Assembly (NCBI GenBank): GCA_963668655.2 | Contig: CAXXPQ010000003.1 | Coordinates: forward strand, 434,001-498,000 | Reading direction: 5' to 3' | DNA: 64,000 bases | Source: G963668655 sp963668655 | GTDB lineage: Bacteria; Myxococcota_A; SURF-8 | Shown here: positions 33,278 to 42,174 of the stretch, in pieces | Layout: each line of letters starts with the position of its first letter | How positions within the stretch are numbered: position 1 is the first letter of the stretch | The notes under the pieces: model-generated | Databases searched by the model: none | Told to the model about the DNA's origin: nothing | Seen by the model: the letters and a program-made list of their open reading frames with translations, nothing else | Position numbers and translations under genes: made by a program

Positions 33278-33651
33278 AAAGCAAAATTCATCGGGCCACG
33301 GTCACGCACGCGGATCTGCATTACGAAGGAAGCGTTTCCATCGACGAGGATCTGATGGAAGCCGCGGATATCCGGGAAAACGAAAGCGTTCACATCTGGA
33401 ACGTGACGAGCGGCTCCCGAATCGAAACCTATGCCTTGCGGGGAGAACGCGGTAAACGGCATATCTGCATCAACGGCGCGGCGGCCCACCTTTTCAATCC
33501 CGGAGATCTGGTCATCATCGCGAGCTGGGCTCAATTGAACGAGGAAGAAGCCCGCGCCTGGACGCCGAAGCTCGTTTTCGTGGACGAAAACAACGACATC
33601 AAAGATATGGATCGCAAGGAAATCCCCGGTCCCCGGCTGGCCGTCGGCTGA
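33259..33651 (+). CDS. panD: Aspartate 1-decarboxylase (pyruvoyl-dependent)
   Basis: A 130-residue proenzyme. With ATG 33259 the self-cleavage pair is exactly G24-S25 (THADLHYEGSVSID), as in the well-studied enzymes; an alternative start four codons later would shift it. KSKIHRATVTHADL and the GDLVIIASWAQL strand are family marks. It makes beta-alanine from aspartate for pantothenate and CoA synthesis. Cleavage at S25 generates the pyruvoyl cofactor. No panB or panC gene is adjacent. The radical SAM gene follows after 62 bases. Confidence 0.95.
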   Translation: MERKMLKSKIHRATVTHADLHYEGSVSIDEDLMEAADIRENESVHIWNVTSGSRIETYALRGERGKRHICINGAAAHLFNPGDLVIIASWAQLNEEEARAWTPKLVFVDENNDIKDMDRKEIPGPRLAVG

Positions 33652-33713
33652 ATCGAGATCCGGGAAACCCGCCGCGATCGATCAGAAAACGCCCCCACGA
33701 ACGGATCCATTCC

Positions 33714-34859
33714 ATGTCAATTCGAAATACGTCAGAAATGTTCTCGGAACGCGTCCGGGAAATGCGCTCCCGTTTTGGCGCCTCCGAGCGCCAATGGGCG
33801 GACTGGCGCTGGCAGATGCGGCATCGCGTCACCGACGCCGAGAAACTGGCCGAGTTTCTTCCCCTTTCGGAATCCGAAAAGAACGGTGTCCGCAGCGCCT
33901 CTCGGATTTTCCCCTTCGCCATCACACCCTACGTGCTGGCCTGCCTGGACGAAAACGATCCGGCCGACCCCGTTCGAAAGCAGTACCTTCCAACCGAGTC
34001 CGAGTTGCAAGACGAAGACGGCGAACCCGATCCGCTCTGCGAGATCGATCATTCTCCGGTGCCGGATCTGGTTCACGCCTATCCCGACCGGGTGGCGCTG
34101 TGCATCACGTCCCGTTGTGCGTCCTATTGCCGTCACTGCTTCCGGAAACGGCGCAAACACGAACAACCGCCGGCGAACGCCTTCGAACGGGCCGTGGAAT
34201 ACATCTCCACGCACCCCGCCATCCGGGATGTGCTGGTGACCGGCGGCGATCCCCTGCTGATCGACGAAGCCGAACTCATGGACAAACTGGAGCGGCTGCG
34301 AGGCATCGAGCACGTCCAGGTTCTCCGCATCGGCACCCGAACGCCCTCTTCGCTGCCCATGCGAATCACCCCCGGACTGGTTCGCAAACTGCGCCGTTTT
34401 CATCCGCTTTTCGTAAACGTGCAGTTCAACCATCCCTCCGAGCTGACCCCCGACGCCGCAGAGGCGCTTCGTCGTCTGGTGGACGCGGGTATTCCCGTGG
34501 GAAATCAATCGGTTTTACTTCGAGACGTCAACGACGACCTGGACACCATGCGGGAACTCGTCCACCGTCTTTTAGCCTGCCGGGTTCGGCCGTACTACAT
34601 TTTTCACGCTCAACTGGTGGAAGGCACGGCTCATTTCCGGACGCCCCTGGAAGTCGGCCTGGAAATTTACGACGGCCTGGAGGGCCATACGTCGGGGCTG
34701 GCGGTCCCGCTGTATATCCTGGACACACCCTACGGCAAAGTCCCGCTGTCCCGCAGCCGGATTCTGAATCGCGACGAAAACGGGTTCACCATTCGCGGTT
34801 TCACAGGTAAGACCTGGACCGAGCGCAACCCGATCTCACGGCTTAAACCTTTGAAATAG
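33714..34859 (+). CDS. KamA-family radical SAM enzyme (lysine 2,3-aminomutase-like)
   Basis: A 381-residue protein. The radical SAM cluster ligands are C135, C139 and C142 in TSRCASYCRHCFRKRRK; TGGDPLL follows at about 180. The C-terminal DTPYGKVPLSRS has the PLP-binding Lys expected of aminomutases. HPLFVNVQFNHPSELT and GIPVGNQSVLLRDVND are typical of KamA. The enzyme should shift an amino group from the alpha to the beta carbon using SAM, PLP and a 4Fe-4S cluster. Substrate could be lysine, glutamate or an elongation-factor lysine (EpmB type); no epmA, efp or ablB gene is seen nearby. Confidence 0.88.
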   Translation: MSIRNTSEMFSERVREMRSRFGASERQWADWRWQMRHRVTDAEKLAEFLPLSESEKNGVRSASRIFPFAITPYVLACLDENDPADPVRKQYLPTESELQDEDGEPDPLCEIDHSPVPDLVHAYPDRVALCITSRCASYCRHCFRKRRKHEQPPANAFERAVEYISTHPAIRDVLVTGGDPLLIDEAELMDKLERLRGIEHVQVLRIGTRTPSSLPMRITPGLVRKLRRFHPLFVNVQFNHPSELTPDAAEALRRLVDAGIPVGNQSVLLRDVNDDLDTMRELVHRLLACRVRPYYIFHAQLVEGTAHFRTPLEVGLEIYDGLEGHTSGLAVPLYILDTPYGKVPLSRSRILNRDENGFTIRGFTGKTWTERNPISRLKPLK

Positions 34860-35005
34860 ATACGTTTTCCTTATTCATCCCTGGAATCGATCATGCGATT
34901 CGCGCTTTGAACGTCACTACACCTTGAAATCACTTTCTTTCACGTTCATCCCGATACGTTCCCGTTTCTCGTTCCCAACATTCGCCCATCGACTTTCAAT
35001 TGACC

Positions 35006-35033
35006 TTGACATTCTTCCATTCGTCGTTAGAAT
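35006..35033 (+). promoter_or_regulatory. Sigma-70-type promoter of candidate small RNA
   Basis: TTGACA (35006-35011) and TAGAAT (35028-35033) are 16 bases apart with no reading frame downstream, only a long stem-loop ending in a T-tract. Confidence 0.75.
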
Positions 35034-35039
35034 AAATAC

Positions 35040-35155
35040 AGATAGAGTCGGGCGGGAATTCCCTAGCCTTAGGGTGGCTGCTTTAGAGTCCCACCGTCCC
35101 CCCCAAGTGGCAGAGTGGTCATTTTTAGGGCTAGGGATTTTCCGTCCGACTTTTT
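35040..35155 (+). ncRNA. Candidate structured small RNA with 25-bp closing stem
   Basis: From 35047 to 35071 the sequence pairs with 35126 to 35150 in 25 positions with one mismatch (35059 with 35138) and a few G-U pairs. Five T residues follow at once (35151-35155). Inside, GGTGG (35073-35077) can pair with CCACC (35091-35095), and a C7 run lies at 35098-35104. A promoter sits just upstream. I find no match to the known landmarks of SRP RNA, tmRNA or RNase P; the rod shape recalls 6S RNA, but at about 110 bases it is short. The flanks 34860-35005 show nothing else. The name of any family is not claimed. Confidence 0.7.
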
Positions 35156-35163
35156 CTCTTCCA

Positions 35164-35730
35164 TCAAAGCCGTTTTCGCAACCCCAGGAGAATTTTCCGG
35201 TATTTGTCTTTCTCGTTGGCGGTGATGTCGCTGTTGGCCACGGCCAGAATCAGATCCTTCACTTTTTCGTCCAACGTTTCGGCTCCGGACCGACCACGTT
35301 CCCCCTGCCTGATTCTCTGAGACGTAACATTCAACATGCCGTTGAAAACATCCGCCAACGCTTTCATCTCGTCGCCGTCGCGCAGATAGACCCGAGCGCT
35401 TAGATTTCCCCGCTTGACGTCCTCGGAAACCTGTTCGAAACGAGCCATCGCCTCCGTAATTTCCCGCGATATCCGGTAGGCCAACCCAAAAAGAATCCCG
35501 AAAAGGGCGACGGCCAGGCCGACCGTACTCCAGAAAATCCCCCTGCCCCAGGGACCGGTTGATATCACGGAGGACGCGTCGAGCACGTACCGAAGCATGT
35601 AACCGGTCAATAAGGCCGTCGTTGCGATGGCCAACAGTTCCAGGAAAAAAATCTTTCCGAAATACGCAAGCCGGAACGGACGGCTGACGAAATGAGCGGT
35701 TCCTCTCTGTTTTTTGCTCTTTTCCCCCAT
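35164..35730 (-). CDS. Two-pass membrane protein with HAMP domain
   Basis: ATG 35730 (GGGGGTT upstream) gives 188 residues. Two transmembrane helices (about 28-50, FGKIFFLELLAIATTALLTGYML, and 66-88, FWSTVGLAVALFGILFGLAY) bracket a short periplasmic loop. RISREITEAMARFEQVSEDVKRGNLSARVYLRDGDEMKALADVFNGML is a HAMP module. A 50-residue helical tail follows, with no kinase, cyclase or MCP output domain. It may relay a signal to separate proteins. Convergent with the small RNA: its stop is nine bases from the RNA end. Confidence 0.8.
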   Translation of the reverse strand: MGEKSKKQRGTAHFVSRPFRLAYFGKIFFLELLAIATTALLTGYMLRYVLDASSVISTGPWGRGIFWSTVGLAVALFGILFGLAYRISREITEAMARFEQVSEDVKRGNLSARVYLRDGDEMKALADVFNGMLNVTSQRIRQGERGRSGAETLDEKVKDLILAVANSDITANEKDKYRKILLGLRKRL

Positions 35731-35905
35731 GAATAACCCCCGACCGCAGTCTGATCTAAACATCCACAAACGTTCCGAAAACATCAATCGACACATTCGC
35801 ACAAGAGTAAACCGTCATTTTCAGATTCCGATATTTTCGTGGAATAAACGGAATAGTAGAAGGTCAGCGCCGCCACACGCCAAGGACAACCGAGCCTCAA
35901 TTCCA

Positions 35906-36925
35906 TCAGGATTCGAAACGGCCCCCGATGGCTTCGCCGCATTCCGCGCAGCGGCCGTTTTCGATTTGGATCGTCCCCAAGCGATATCCCGTCCGGGAAA
36001 TGATGCACGCCCCGCAGGCCGGACAAAACGTCGATTCCATGGGATTTCCGGGCGCGTTGCCGGCGTAAACGTACTTCAAACCGGATGCCTTGCCGATCCC
36101 ATAGGCATCCGTCAAGCGTTCGATGGGCGTTCGGGAGCGATCCAGCATGCGGTAATCCGGATGAAAGGCCGAAATATGCCATGGGATCCCCCGGTCCACC
36201 TGGGCGATAAACTCCGCGATGTCGCTCAGTTCTTCCGGGCTGTCGTTGAAACCGGGGATAACCAGCGTGGTGATCTCCACCCAGGTTCCGTTTTCATGCA
36301 GATTTCGGATGGATTCCAGCACCGGCTGAAGCCGCGCCCCGGTTTCCCGACGATAGCTGTCGTCCCGGAAAGCCTTCAAATCCACGTTCGCCGCTCGAAT
36401 CAGAGGTCCGAAGGTCTCGATCATCTCTTTCGTCATGTACCCGTTCGTGACGAAAATCGAATGAACTCCGTATCTTTCCGCCTCCCTGGCCACGTCCAGG
36501 GCCAGTTCGGCAAAAATCGTCGGTTCCGTGTAGGTAAACGCGATCGTCCGGCAGCCGGTCTTCCGGGCCTGATCCACCAGCGTCTCCGGTGGAATAGCCT
36601 CCCCGGGAATATGGTCTGTATCCATATCCCGCAACCACTGGGAAATATCGTGGTTTTGGCAGAAGGTACAGGAGAAGTTGCATCCCACGGTGGCGATGGA
36701 ATAGGAAAGGCTTCCCGGGAAATAGTGGAAAAGCGGCTTTTTTTCAATGGGATCCACATGCGTTGCGATAATTTTATCGTAAACCAGAGAAACAAGAACC
36801 CCTTCGCGGTTGGCGCGAACGCCGCAGATGCCCGTCTTTCCCTTGGAAATCAGGCATCGATGGGAGCACAGATGGCAACGCACCGCCCCGTCTCGAACTG
36901 TTTCGGCAAGCATGGCTTTTCTCAT
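35906..36925 (-). CDS. amrS: AmmeMemoRadiSam system radical SAM enzyme
   Basis: A 339-residue radical SAM protein. N-terminal cysteines C17, C20, C24 and C34 resemble the zinc-type motif of the PflA-like AmrS family. The SAM cluster is C82, C86 and C89 (GCNFSCTFCQNHDIS). KTGCRTIAFTYTEPTIF, DLKAFRDDSYR and ITTLVIPGFNDS follow; the C-terminus has a further CPACG and CAECG pair. Partners are the AMMECR1 and Memo-like proteins in most genomes; neither gene is in this window. The chemistry of the system is not settled. Confidence 0.9.
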   Translation of the reverse strand: MRKAMLAETVRDGAVRCHLCSHRCLISKGKTGICGVRANREGVLVSLVYDKIIATHVDPIEKKPLFHYFPGSLSYSIATVGCNFSCTFCQNHDISQWLRDMDTDHIPGEAIPPETLVDQARKTGCRTIAFTYTEPTIFAELALDVAREAERYGVHSIFVTNGYMTKEMIETFGPLIRAANVDLKAFRDDSYRRETGARLQPVLESIRNLHENGTWVEITTLVIPGFNDSPEELSDIAEFIAQVDRGIPWHISAFHPDYRMLDRSRTPIERLTDAYGIGKASGLKYVYAGNAPGNPMESTFCPACGACIISRTGYRLGTIQIENGRCAECGEAIGGRFES

Positions 36926-36971
36926 GGCGGAAAAATTATAACACTTCGCCTGAAGGCCGCCAAGGAAGTTC

Positions 36972-37001
36972 TTGACAGCAGGAAAGCCGGGTTGCTACCC
37001 T
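36972..37001 (+). promoter_or_regulatory. Promoter of the M16-M16-VWA operon
   Basis: TTGACA (36972-36977) and TACCCT (36996-37001) are 18 bases apart, in the divergent gap with amrS, 35 bases before ATG 37037. Confidence 0.6.
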
Positions 37002-37036
37002 TTCCGACAACTCTGGTCATGGCAAGGAAAACGAAC

Positions 37037-38488
37037 ATGCATAAACCCATCAGACGACTGCCGCTCTTCATCTTCGCGCTTTTTTTGTTCGCAAGCGGAT
37101 GCGGCGGCGGAATTTCCATTCACCAGTTGCCGAAACCCAGCCTGAGCGACATCACCGAGTCCCAACTCGCCACCCGTCACGTGACGTTGGACAATGGACT
37201 GGAGGTTCTGGTCATCCAGCGCGATGTCGTTCCCCTGGTCACGATTCTGGCCGCGGTGAAAAACGGCGCCATGGCCGAGTCTCCGGAATACGATGGACTC
37301 TCGCATCTCTATGAACACATGTTTTTCAAGGGCAATAAGGAACTTCCCAACCAGGAAGCCTATCTGAAACGCATGCGGGAACTGGGAATGTCGTTCAACG
37401 GCACCACTTCCACCGAGGCCGTTCAATATTTCTTCACCCTGCCGAAAGAGAACCTGAAGGAGGGCCTGGAGTTCATGCGGGCCGCGCTGATCTCGCCACT
37501 GTTCGAAGAAGGGGAATTGCAGCGGGAAATCAAAACGGTGTTGAGCGAATACGACCGCAACGAATCCGAACCGCCCTTCCACCTGCGTCAGGCCATGACG
37601 AATGCCCTGTTTTCCAAACATTATTCCCGTAAGAACGTCATCGGGGACCGGAAGATCATCGAAACGGCGACCCGCGAGAAAATGCAGACCATCCAGCACC
37701 GATACTATATTCCGAACAACACCCTGTTGGTCATCGCGGGAAACGTCACCCCCGAGAGAACGGAAGCCATCGTCCGAAAACTTTTCAAAGACTGGCCGCG
37801 CGCGGAGAATCCCTATGTCAAATGGCCGATTCCCGACTATCCTCCCCTGGAAAAGAACCGGGAAATCGTCCTGGAACACCCGTACCAGAATGTACTGATC
37901 TCCTTCGCCTGGCAGGGACCGAGCGTGGGAAAGGATCCGAAAGCCACCTACGCCGCCGACATCTTCTCCTATATCCTCGGACAACGCTCCTCCGCCTTTC
38001 AAAAGCGCCTGGTGGAATCCGGCCTGCTGCACAGCGCCTCTTTCAGCTATTACACCCAGGCCCATGTCGGTCCCGTGAACTTCTCCGGCTTCGCTTCTCC
38101 GGAGCAGGCGCCGAAAGCGCTGGAAGCCATGAAATCGGAATTGGAACGCATGCTTCGCCCCGATTATTTCTCGGACGAGGAACTGGCCAATGCCAAGATC
38201 CAACTGGCGGTTCGCAACCTGTATCAGCAGCAGGAATCGCTCGATATCGCAACGGAGTTCGGTTTCTGGTGGTGCGTGGCGGGATTGTCGTACCGTCTGC
38301 ATTACATTTCGAATCTGAAAAGCGTGGAACGGGCGGATATCGCCGCCTTTCTCGATACTTACATCAAGGACAAGCCCCATGTTCTCGGCATGCTGATCGA
38401 CCCGGCGGCCAGAAAACGTTTCTTCCCGGCGACGGATGAGCCCGCGCCCGCGACACCTTCCCCGGAAGAAAAGGAGGTCGCGAAATGA
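37037..38488 (+). CDS. M16 zinc metallopeptidase, catalytic-type, lipoprotein
   Basis: ATG 37037 is favoured by AAGGA eight bases upstream and opens a lipoprotein signal (MHKPIRRLPLFIFALFLFASGC, Cys 22). A 483-residue protein with the inverted zinc motif HxxEH: H90, E93 and H94 in LSHLYEHMFFKGN; a Glu about 75 residues later, in LQREIKTVLSEYDRN, would complete the site. Two M16 domains are present, with a C-terminal IFSYILGQRSSAFQKRLVESG. It should act in the periplasm, attached to a membrane, with the next gene product. It starts a three-gene unit with ATGA overlaps at both junctions. Confidence 0.9.
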   Translation: MHKPIRRLPLFIFALFLFASGCGGGISIHQLPKPSLSDITESQLATRHVTLDNGLEVLVIQRDVVPLVTILAAVKNGAMAESPEYDGLSHLYEHMFFKGNKELPNQEAYLKRMRELGMSFNGTTSTEAVQYFFTLPKENLKEGLEFMRAALISPLFEEGELQREIKTVLSEYDRNESEPPFHLRQAMTNALFSKHYSRKNVIGDRKIIETATREKMQTIQHRYYIPNNTLLVIAGNVTPERTEAIVRKLFKDWPRAENPYVKWPIPDYPPLEKNREIVLEHPYQNVLISFAWQGPSVGKDPKATYAADIFSYILGQRSSAFQKRLVESGLLHSASFSYYTQAHVGPVNFSGFASPEQAPKALEAMKSELERMLRPDYFSDEELANAKIQLAVRNLYQQQESLDIATEFGFWWCVAGLSYRLHYISNLKSVERADIAAFLDTYIKDKPHVLGMLIDPAARKRFFPATDEPAPATPSPEEKEVAK

Positions 38489-39849
38489 AAATCCGACATA
38501 TTCTCATTATGTTCGCCGCTTTTTCCATAATCGCGCCGTCTCTTGCTTTCGCACAGGAAAAGGCCATCGAGGATCGGCTTTCCAACGGCCTGAAAGTCCT
38601 GTTCCTTCCCATCCCGGACAACGAAGTCGCCGCGATGCATTACGTTATGCCGGGCCCGGTGATTCGCCAGGACGCGGATAACGCCGGAATCGAAAAACTG
38701 TTGCTGAACAGCATGATTAAGGGCAGCGTCCCCTATCCCAAAGAGACGATGAACCGGGAACTGGATCGCATGGGCGCCAGCCTGGGCGTTCATGTGGGCA
38801 AGGACTACTCCTCCTTCGAACTGCTGAGCATCCGGCCGTTCTTCGAACGGGCGCTGGCGCTTTTCGCCGCAGCGCTCCATGAACCGGAACTGGCGCCCGA
38901 GCAGGTCGAGTTGATTCGAAGGCGGCAGTTGGCCCACATCCGCGCCAAGATGGATGACCCGGACGAACTGCTTTCGCTGACGCTGAACGAAACGTTCTAC
39001 AAGGGGCACCCCTATCACAACGATCTCGACGGCACGCTCGCCTCCGTGACGGCGCTAAAGCTGGAGGATCTGAAACGCTATCTCGAAAACCTGCTTCGCT
39101 CGGCCGATCACGTCATCATCGTGGTGGGAAACTTCCAATGGCCCCTGCTGAAGGCCGTTCTGGAAGCCACCTTCGGCCAGACCCGGCGAACGCGCTTCAC
39201 GGGAATGAAACTGCCGGAATTTCAGGCCGATACGTCCTCCCTCGCTCGGCTCGACCGGCCCTATCCCACAAAATATATCCTGGGAAAATTCGCCGCGCCC
39301 GCTCCCGGATCTCCGGATTTCGCCGCGTTGCGCCTGGGACTCAAGATTCTGTCCGCCCGCCTATGGGAAGCCGTTCGGACCAAGCAGGGACTGGCCTACG
39401 CCGTGTTCAGCGGCCTTTCCCTCTCCCTGACGAATTTCGGGTATCTTTACGTCACCACCACCGATGAAACCGCAGCCATGCCTCTGGTGTTTTCCGAAAT
39501 CCGCCGTCTGCAATCCGAGCCGGTCCAGGAAGAGGAATTGCGCTCCCTGAAATCGGTCTATCGCACGGAATATTTCATGAGCCGGGAATCCAATGCCCAC
39601 CAGGCGGACGTGCTGGCCTTCGGAGAAATCTACCTTGGCGATTTTCATAGAAGAAACGAGACTCTGGAGAAAATCCAGAAGGTTACGTCGGAAGACATTC
39701 TGAAAAGCGCGAAACGGTATATCCGGCAGATCCGATTCGCCGTGGTCGGTCCGGTGAAAGACCTGGACCCGAAAGTATTCGACTTCGATTCATATCCGAC
39801 CGAATCCGGCTCTACGCTTCCCCAACCCCCAAAGGGAGAAACGCCATGA
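38485..39849 (+). CDS. M16 family protein, inactive-type partner, secreted
   Basis: A 454-residue protein with a Sec signal (MKIRHILIMFAAFSIIAPSLAFAQ). It has two M16 domains but the HxxEH motif is missing: the equivalent segment reads NAGIEKLLLNSM. The C-terminal half retains the substrate-positioning region (SARLWEAVRTKQGLAYAVFSGLS). In mitochondrial processing peptidases and in bacterial pairs such a chain binds substrate for the active partner; the ATGA overlap with the preceding gene supports a heterodimer. Confidence 0.9.
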   Translation: MKIRHILIMFAAFSIIAPSLAFAQEKAIEDRLSNGLKVLFLPIPDNEVAAMHYVMPGPVIRQDADNAGIEKLLLNSMIKGSVPYPKETMNRELDRMGASLGVHVGKDYSSFELLSIRPFFERALALFAAALHEPELAPEQVELIRRRQLAHIRAKMDDPDELLSLTLNETFYKGHPYHNDLDGTLASVTALKLEDLKRYLENLLRSADHVIIVVGNFQWPLLKAVLEATFGQTRRTRFTGMKLPEFQADTSSLARLDRPYPTKYILGKFAAPAPGSPDFAALRLGLKILSARLWEAVRTKQGLAYAVFSGLSLSLTNFGYLYVTTTDETAAMPLVFSEIRRLQSEPVQEEELRSLKSVYRTEYFMSRESNAHQADVLAFGEIYLGDFHRRNETLEKIQKVTSEDILKSAKRYIRQIRFAVVGPVKDLDPKVFDFDSYPTESGSTLPQPPKGETP

Positions 39850-41651
39850 AGAAACGAACGATTTTCGCTCTTTCCGTCGTAGGAACCCTGGTGTTCGCTC
39901 TTCTGGCCGGTTGGCCGGGAGCATCTCATTTCGCGAAAGCCGAATCGAAATCCTCCTGGATCGACAATTCCGGCTCGGCCGTGGGTGGCAAGGCGATTTT
40001 CACGGATTGTCGCCCGCAGAAATCCTCTGAGCATCTCCAACCTATCATGAAAAAAGGCATGGCTCCGGGGGGACATAAAATCGGCGCAATCCGCCAACTT
40101 CAGTCCAAATCCGCTCCCATGATGGCCCCGACGGCGGACATGGCGGCGGCTCCGATGGAAGCGGAGGCTCCGGCTCCACCGCCGGAAACACCGCCCGTAT
40201 CCGAACCCGCATCGCAACCGCGCGAGAATTCCATCTATCTGTCCAACGACGACTCCATGAGTTTGTCCTCGGCCCAGCGAGTCGAATACGCCATCCGGCA
40301 TTTTCTTCCCATTCCGACGCCGCATCTGCGCCCCCACGAGTTTCTGAACTATTACCAGTTCGCCGGAAAAGCGCCGGACGCCAACCACGTCTTCGGCGTC
40401 GAGGCCGCGCTCGCTCCGGGACTGATGCGGGATCAGAGCACCCTGGCGCTTTCCGTGAAAGGAAAATCCCTTACGAAAGAAGAACGCAGCCGGGCGGTCA
40501 TCACCTTCGTTCTGGACAACTCCGGTTCCATGTCGTCGGCCAACAAGATGACGTATCTGAAAAAGGGCATGGAACAGGTTTACGACGAACTGAAAGACGG
40601 GGACGTGGTGAACATCGTGCAGTTCAACCACCAGATCTGTGTTCCCCTGGAAGGTTTCGTGGTGGGCCGGGACAAAAAAAGCCTGTTCAAGAAGGCCGTG
40701 GATTATCTGGAATCCTGGGGATCCACCAATCTGCACGACGGCATGACCAAAGGCTATGAACTTTCCGAGAAATATCGGGAAGAGGAGAAGAACAACCGTG
40801 TCATCATGATTACCGACGCGATGGCCAATACCGGCGTAGTGGACGAACAGCTTTCCAGTACGGTCACCCGCTTCTACGACAAGCGGCGTATCGCCTTCAG
40901 CGGCATCGGCGTGGGGCACGATTTCAACGACAGCCTGCTGGATCGTCTGACGGAAAAAGGCAAAGGCGCCTATCTTTTCCTGGCCAGCGAATCCGCCGTA
41001 AACCGTGTCTTCGGAGACAAATTCATCTCGCTTTTGGAAGTCGTGGCGCGAGACGTGCATTTCAAACTGACGCTTCCGGACGACCTGAAAATGAAGGTTT
41101 TCTACGGAGAAGAGAGTTCGACGAAGAAAGAGGAGGTCCAGCCGATCCACTACTTCGCCAATTCCGCCCAGTTGTTCCTGTCCGATCTGGAAGGAGAACC
41201 CAAGGGAAATGAAACCATTCGCCTGGATGTGGAGTATCACGATCCCATGGACAACGCGCCCAAAACGGAGACCTTTATCTGGAAGGCGGAGGAAATCATG
41301 CGGAACTCCTCCAAAACCATCGACAAGGCCCGCCTGATCCTATCCCTGACGGATCTGATCGGAGAAACCGCCCCGCAGACGTACCCTTACTGGAACTGTT
41401 GGTATCGCCCCTGTTACCGGCATCTGTTTCCGCCGCCTCCCCTTCCTCCCCGTCCGGGCGTCCGCCCGCCGGTGGCCATCGACTCGGAACGTTCGCGGAA
41501 GACCTGCGAGCACTTCAAAAAGGAGATGGAAAGCCTGGCCGGCCGCCTGGCCGGCGATCCGGAGGTGCCTTACGTGCTGGACTTGAGAGAACGGTACTGC
41601 GACCGTTTTCAGGCGAATGGAAAGAAACCCCATCCGTCCTGGCGGGAATAA
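39846..41651 (+). CDS. Secreted VWA-domain protein
   Basis: Begins in an ATGA overlap with the M16 partner. A 601-residue protein with an N-terminal signal (MKKRTIFALSVVGTLVFALLAG), a Met/Ala/Pro-rich linker, and a conserved N-terminal region RVEYAIRHFLPIPTPHLRPH-EFLNYYQF typical of YfbK-type proteins. The VWA domain starts AVITFVLDNSGSMSSANKMT with a complete DxSxS metal site near residue 222 and continues to LLEVVARDVHF. The C-terminus has a Pro-rich segment (RPCYRHLFPPPPLPPRPGVRP). It may recruit proteins or be the substrate of the M16 pair. Terminator follows. Confidence 0.88.
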   Translation: MKKRTIFALSVVGTLVFALLAGWPGASHFAKAESKSSWIDNSGSAVGGKAIFTDCRPQKSSEHLQPIMKKGMAPGGHKIGAIRQLQSKSAPMMAPTADMAAAPMEAEAPAPPPETPPVSEPASQPRENSIYLSNDDSMSLSSAQRVEYAIRHFLPIPTPHLRPHEFLNYYQFAGKAPDANHVFGVEAALAPGLMRDQSTLALSVKGKSLTKEERSRAVITFVLDNSGSMSSANKMTYLKKGMEQVYDELKDGDVVNIVQFNHQICVPLEGFVVGRDKKSLFKKAVDYLESWGSTNLHDGMTKGYELSEKYREEEKNNRVIMITDAMANTGVVDEQLSSTVTRFYDKRRIAFSGIGVGHDFNDSLLDRLTEKGKGAYLFLASESAVNRVFGDKFISLLEVVARDVHFKLTLPDDLKMKVFYGEESSTKKEEVQPIHYFANSAQLFLSDLEGEPKGNETIRLDVEYHDPMDNAPKTETFIWKAEEIMRNSSKTIDKARLILSLTDLIGETAPQTYPYWNCWYRPCYRHLFPPPPLPPRPGVRPPVAIDSERSRKTCEHFKKEMESLAGRLAGDPEVPYVLDLRERYCDRFQANGKKPHPSWRE

Positions 41652-41707
41652 GAAGAGAGATCGGCCCTTCAGGCAAGCCTTGGAGAATCGACCTTCGGTC
41701 ATATAAA

Positions 41708-41746
41708 AAAAAAGCGCGACCCGGAAAGGTCGCGCTTTATTTTTTC
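41708..41746. terminator. Bidirectional Rho-independent terminator
   Basis: AAAGCGCGACC pairs with GGTCGCGCTTT around CGGAAA; A-tract and T-tract on the two sides serve both the VWA operon and the RRM gene. Confidence 0.93.
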
Positions 41747-41768
41747 CATCTTCAAATACGGGCGAAGA

Positions 41769-42050
41769 TCAGTAACGTCCGTACCCTCCGCCATCGGAGC
41801 GGGGCTTGCGCTCCCGAGCGAAGCTCACGCGAATGGGACGACCATCCATCTCCGAACCGTCCAATTCAAGACTTTTCTCCGCATCATCGTCATTGACATA
41901 CGTGACGAATCCGAAGCCGCGACTGCGGCCCGTCTCACGGTCCGTGATGACCTTCGCTTCTTCGATTTCACCAAAGGCTTCGAAAGCTACCCGTAGGGCT
42001 TCGCTATCGGTGGACCAGGGCAAGTTACCCACGTACAACTTGTTCGGCAT
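41769..42050 (-). CDS. RRM-type RNA-binding protein
   Basis: ATG 42050 follows AAGGAAAG and gives 93 residues: a single RNA-recognition motif. RNP2 is KLYVGNLPW and RNP1 is RGFGFVTYV. The family is widespread in cyanobacteria, deltaproteobacteria and others, often induced by cold, and is thought to chaperone mRNA. The C-terminal tail is Arg/Gly-rich (RKPRSDGGGYGRY). The gene has its own promoter (42175-42203) with a leader of about 118 bases containing a hairpin, and a strong terminator. Confidence 0.93.
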   Translation of the reverse strand: MPNKLYVGNLPWSTDSEALRVAFEAFGEIEEAKVITDRETGRSRGFGFVTYVNDDDAEKSLELDGSEMDGRPIRVSFARERKPRSDGGGYGRY

Positions 42051-42083
42051 CGACTCTTTCCTTTCTTGATCGTGGCACACAAA

Positions 42084-42118
42084 CTCCGGGACAATCCCCG
42101 TGAATGAAAACCCCGGAG
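42084..42118 (-). promoter_or_regulatory. Hairpin in the leader of the RRM gene
   Basis: CTCCGGG (42084-42090) and CCCGGAG (42112-42118) form a 7-bp stem just 34 bases before the start codon. It could modulate translation by temperature or by the protein itself. Confidence 0.5.
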
Positions 42119-42174
42119 ACATGCAACAACAATCACTGGCCGAACATGCCTTCCGAAATAGTCACCCATTAGGT

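Noticed and set aside
35040..35155. SRP RNA or 6S RNA assignment of the structured segment
   Set aside because: The GGAAGCAGC-type SRP core is missing and the length is too short for 6S; kept only as a candidate without family name.
35714..37036. Upstream extension of the M16 frame over amrS
   Set aside because: It crosses amrS antisense and the promoter; ATG 37037 has the signal peptide and ribosome site.
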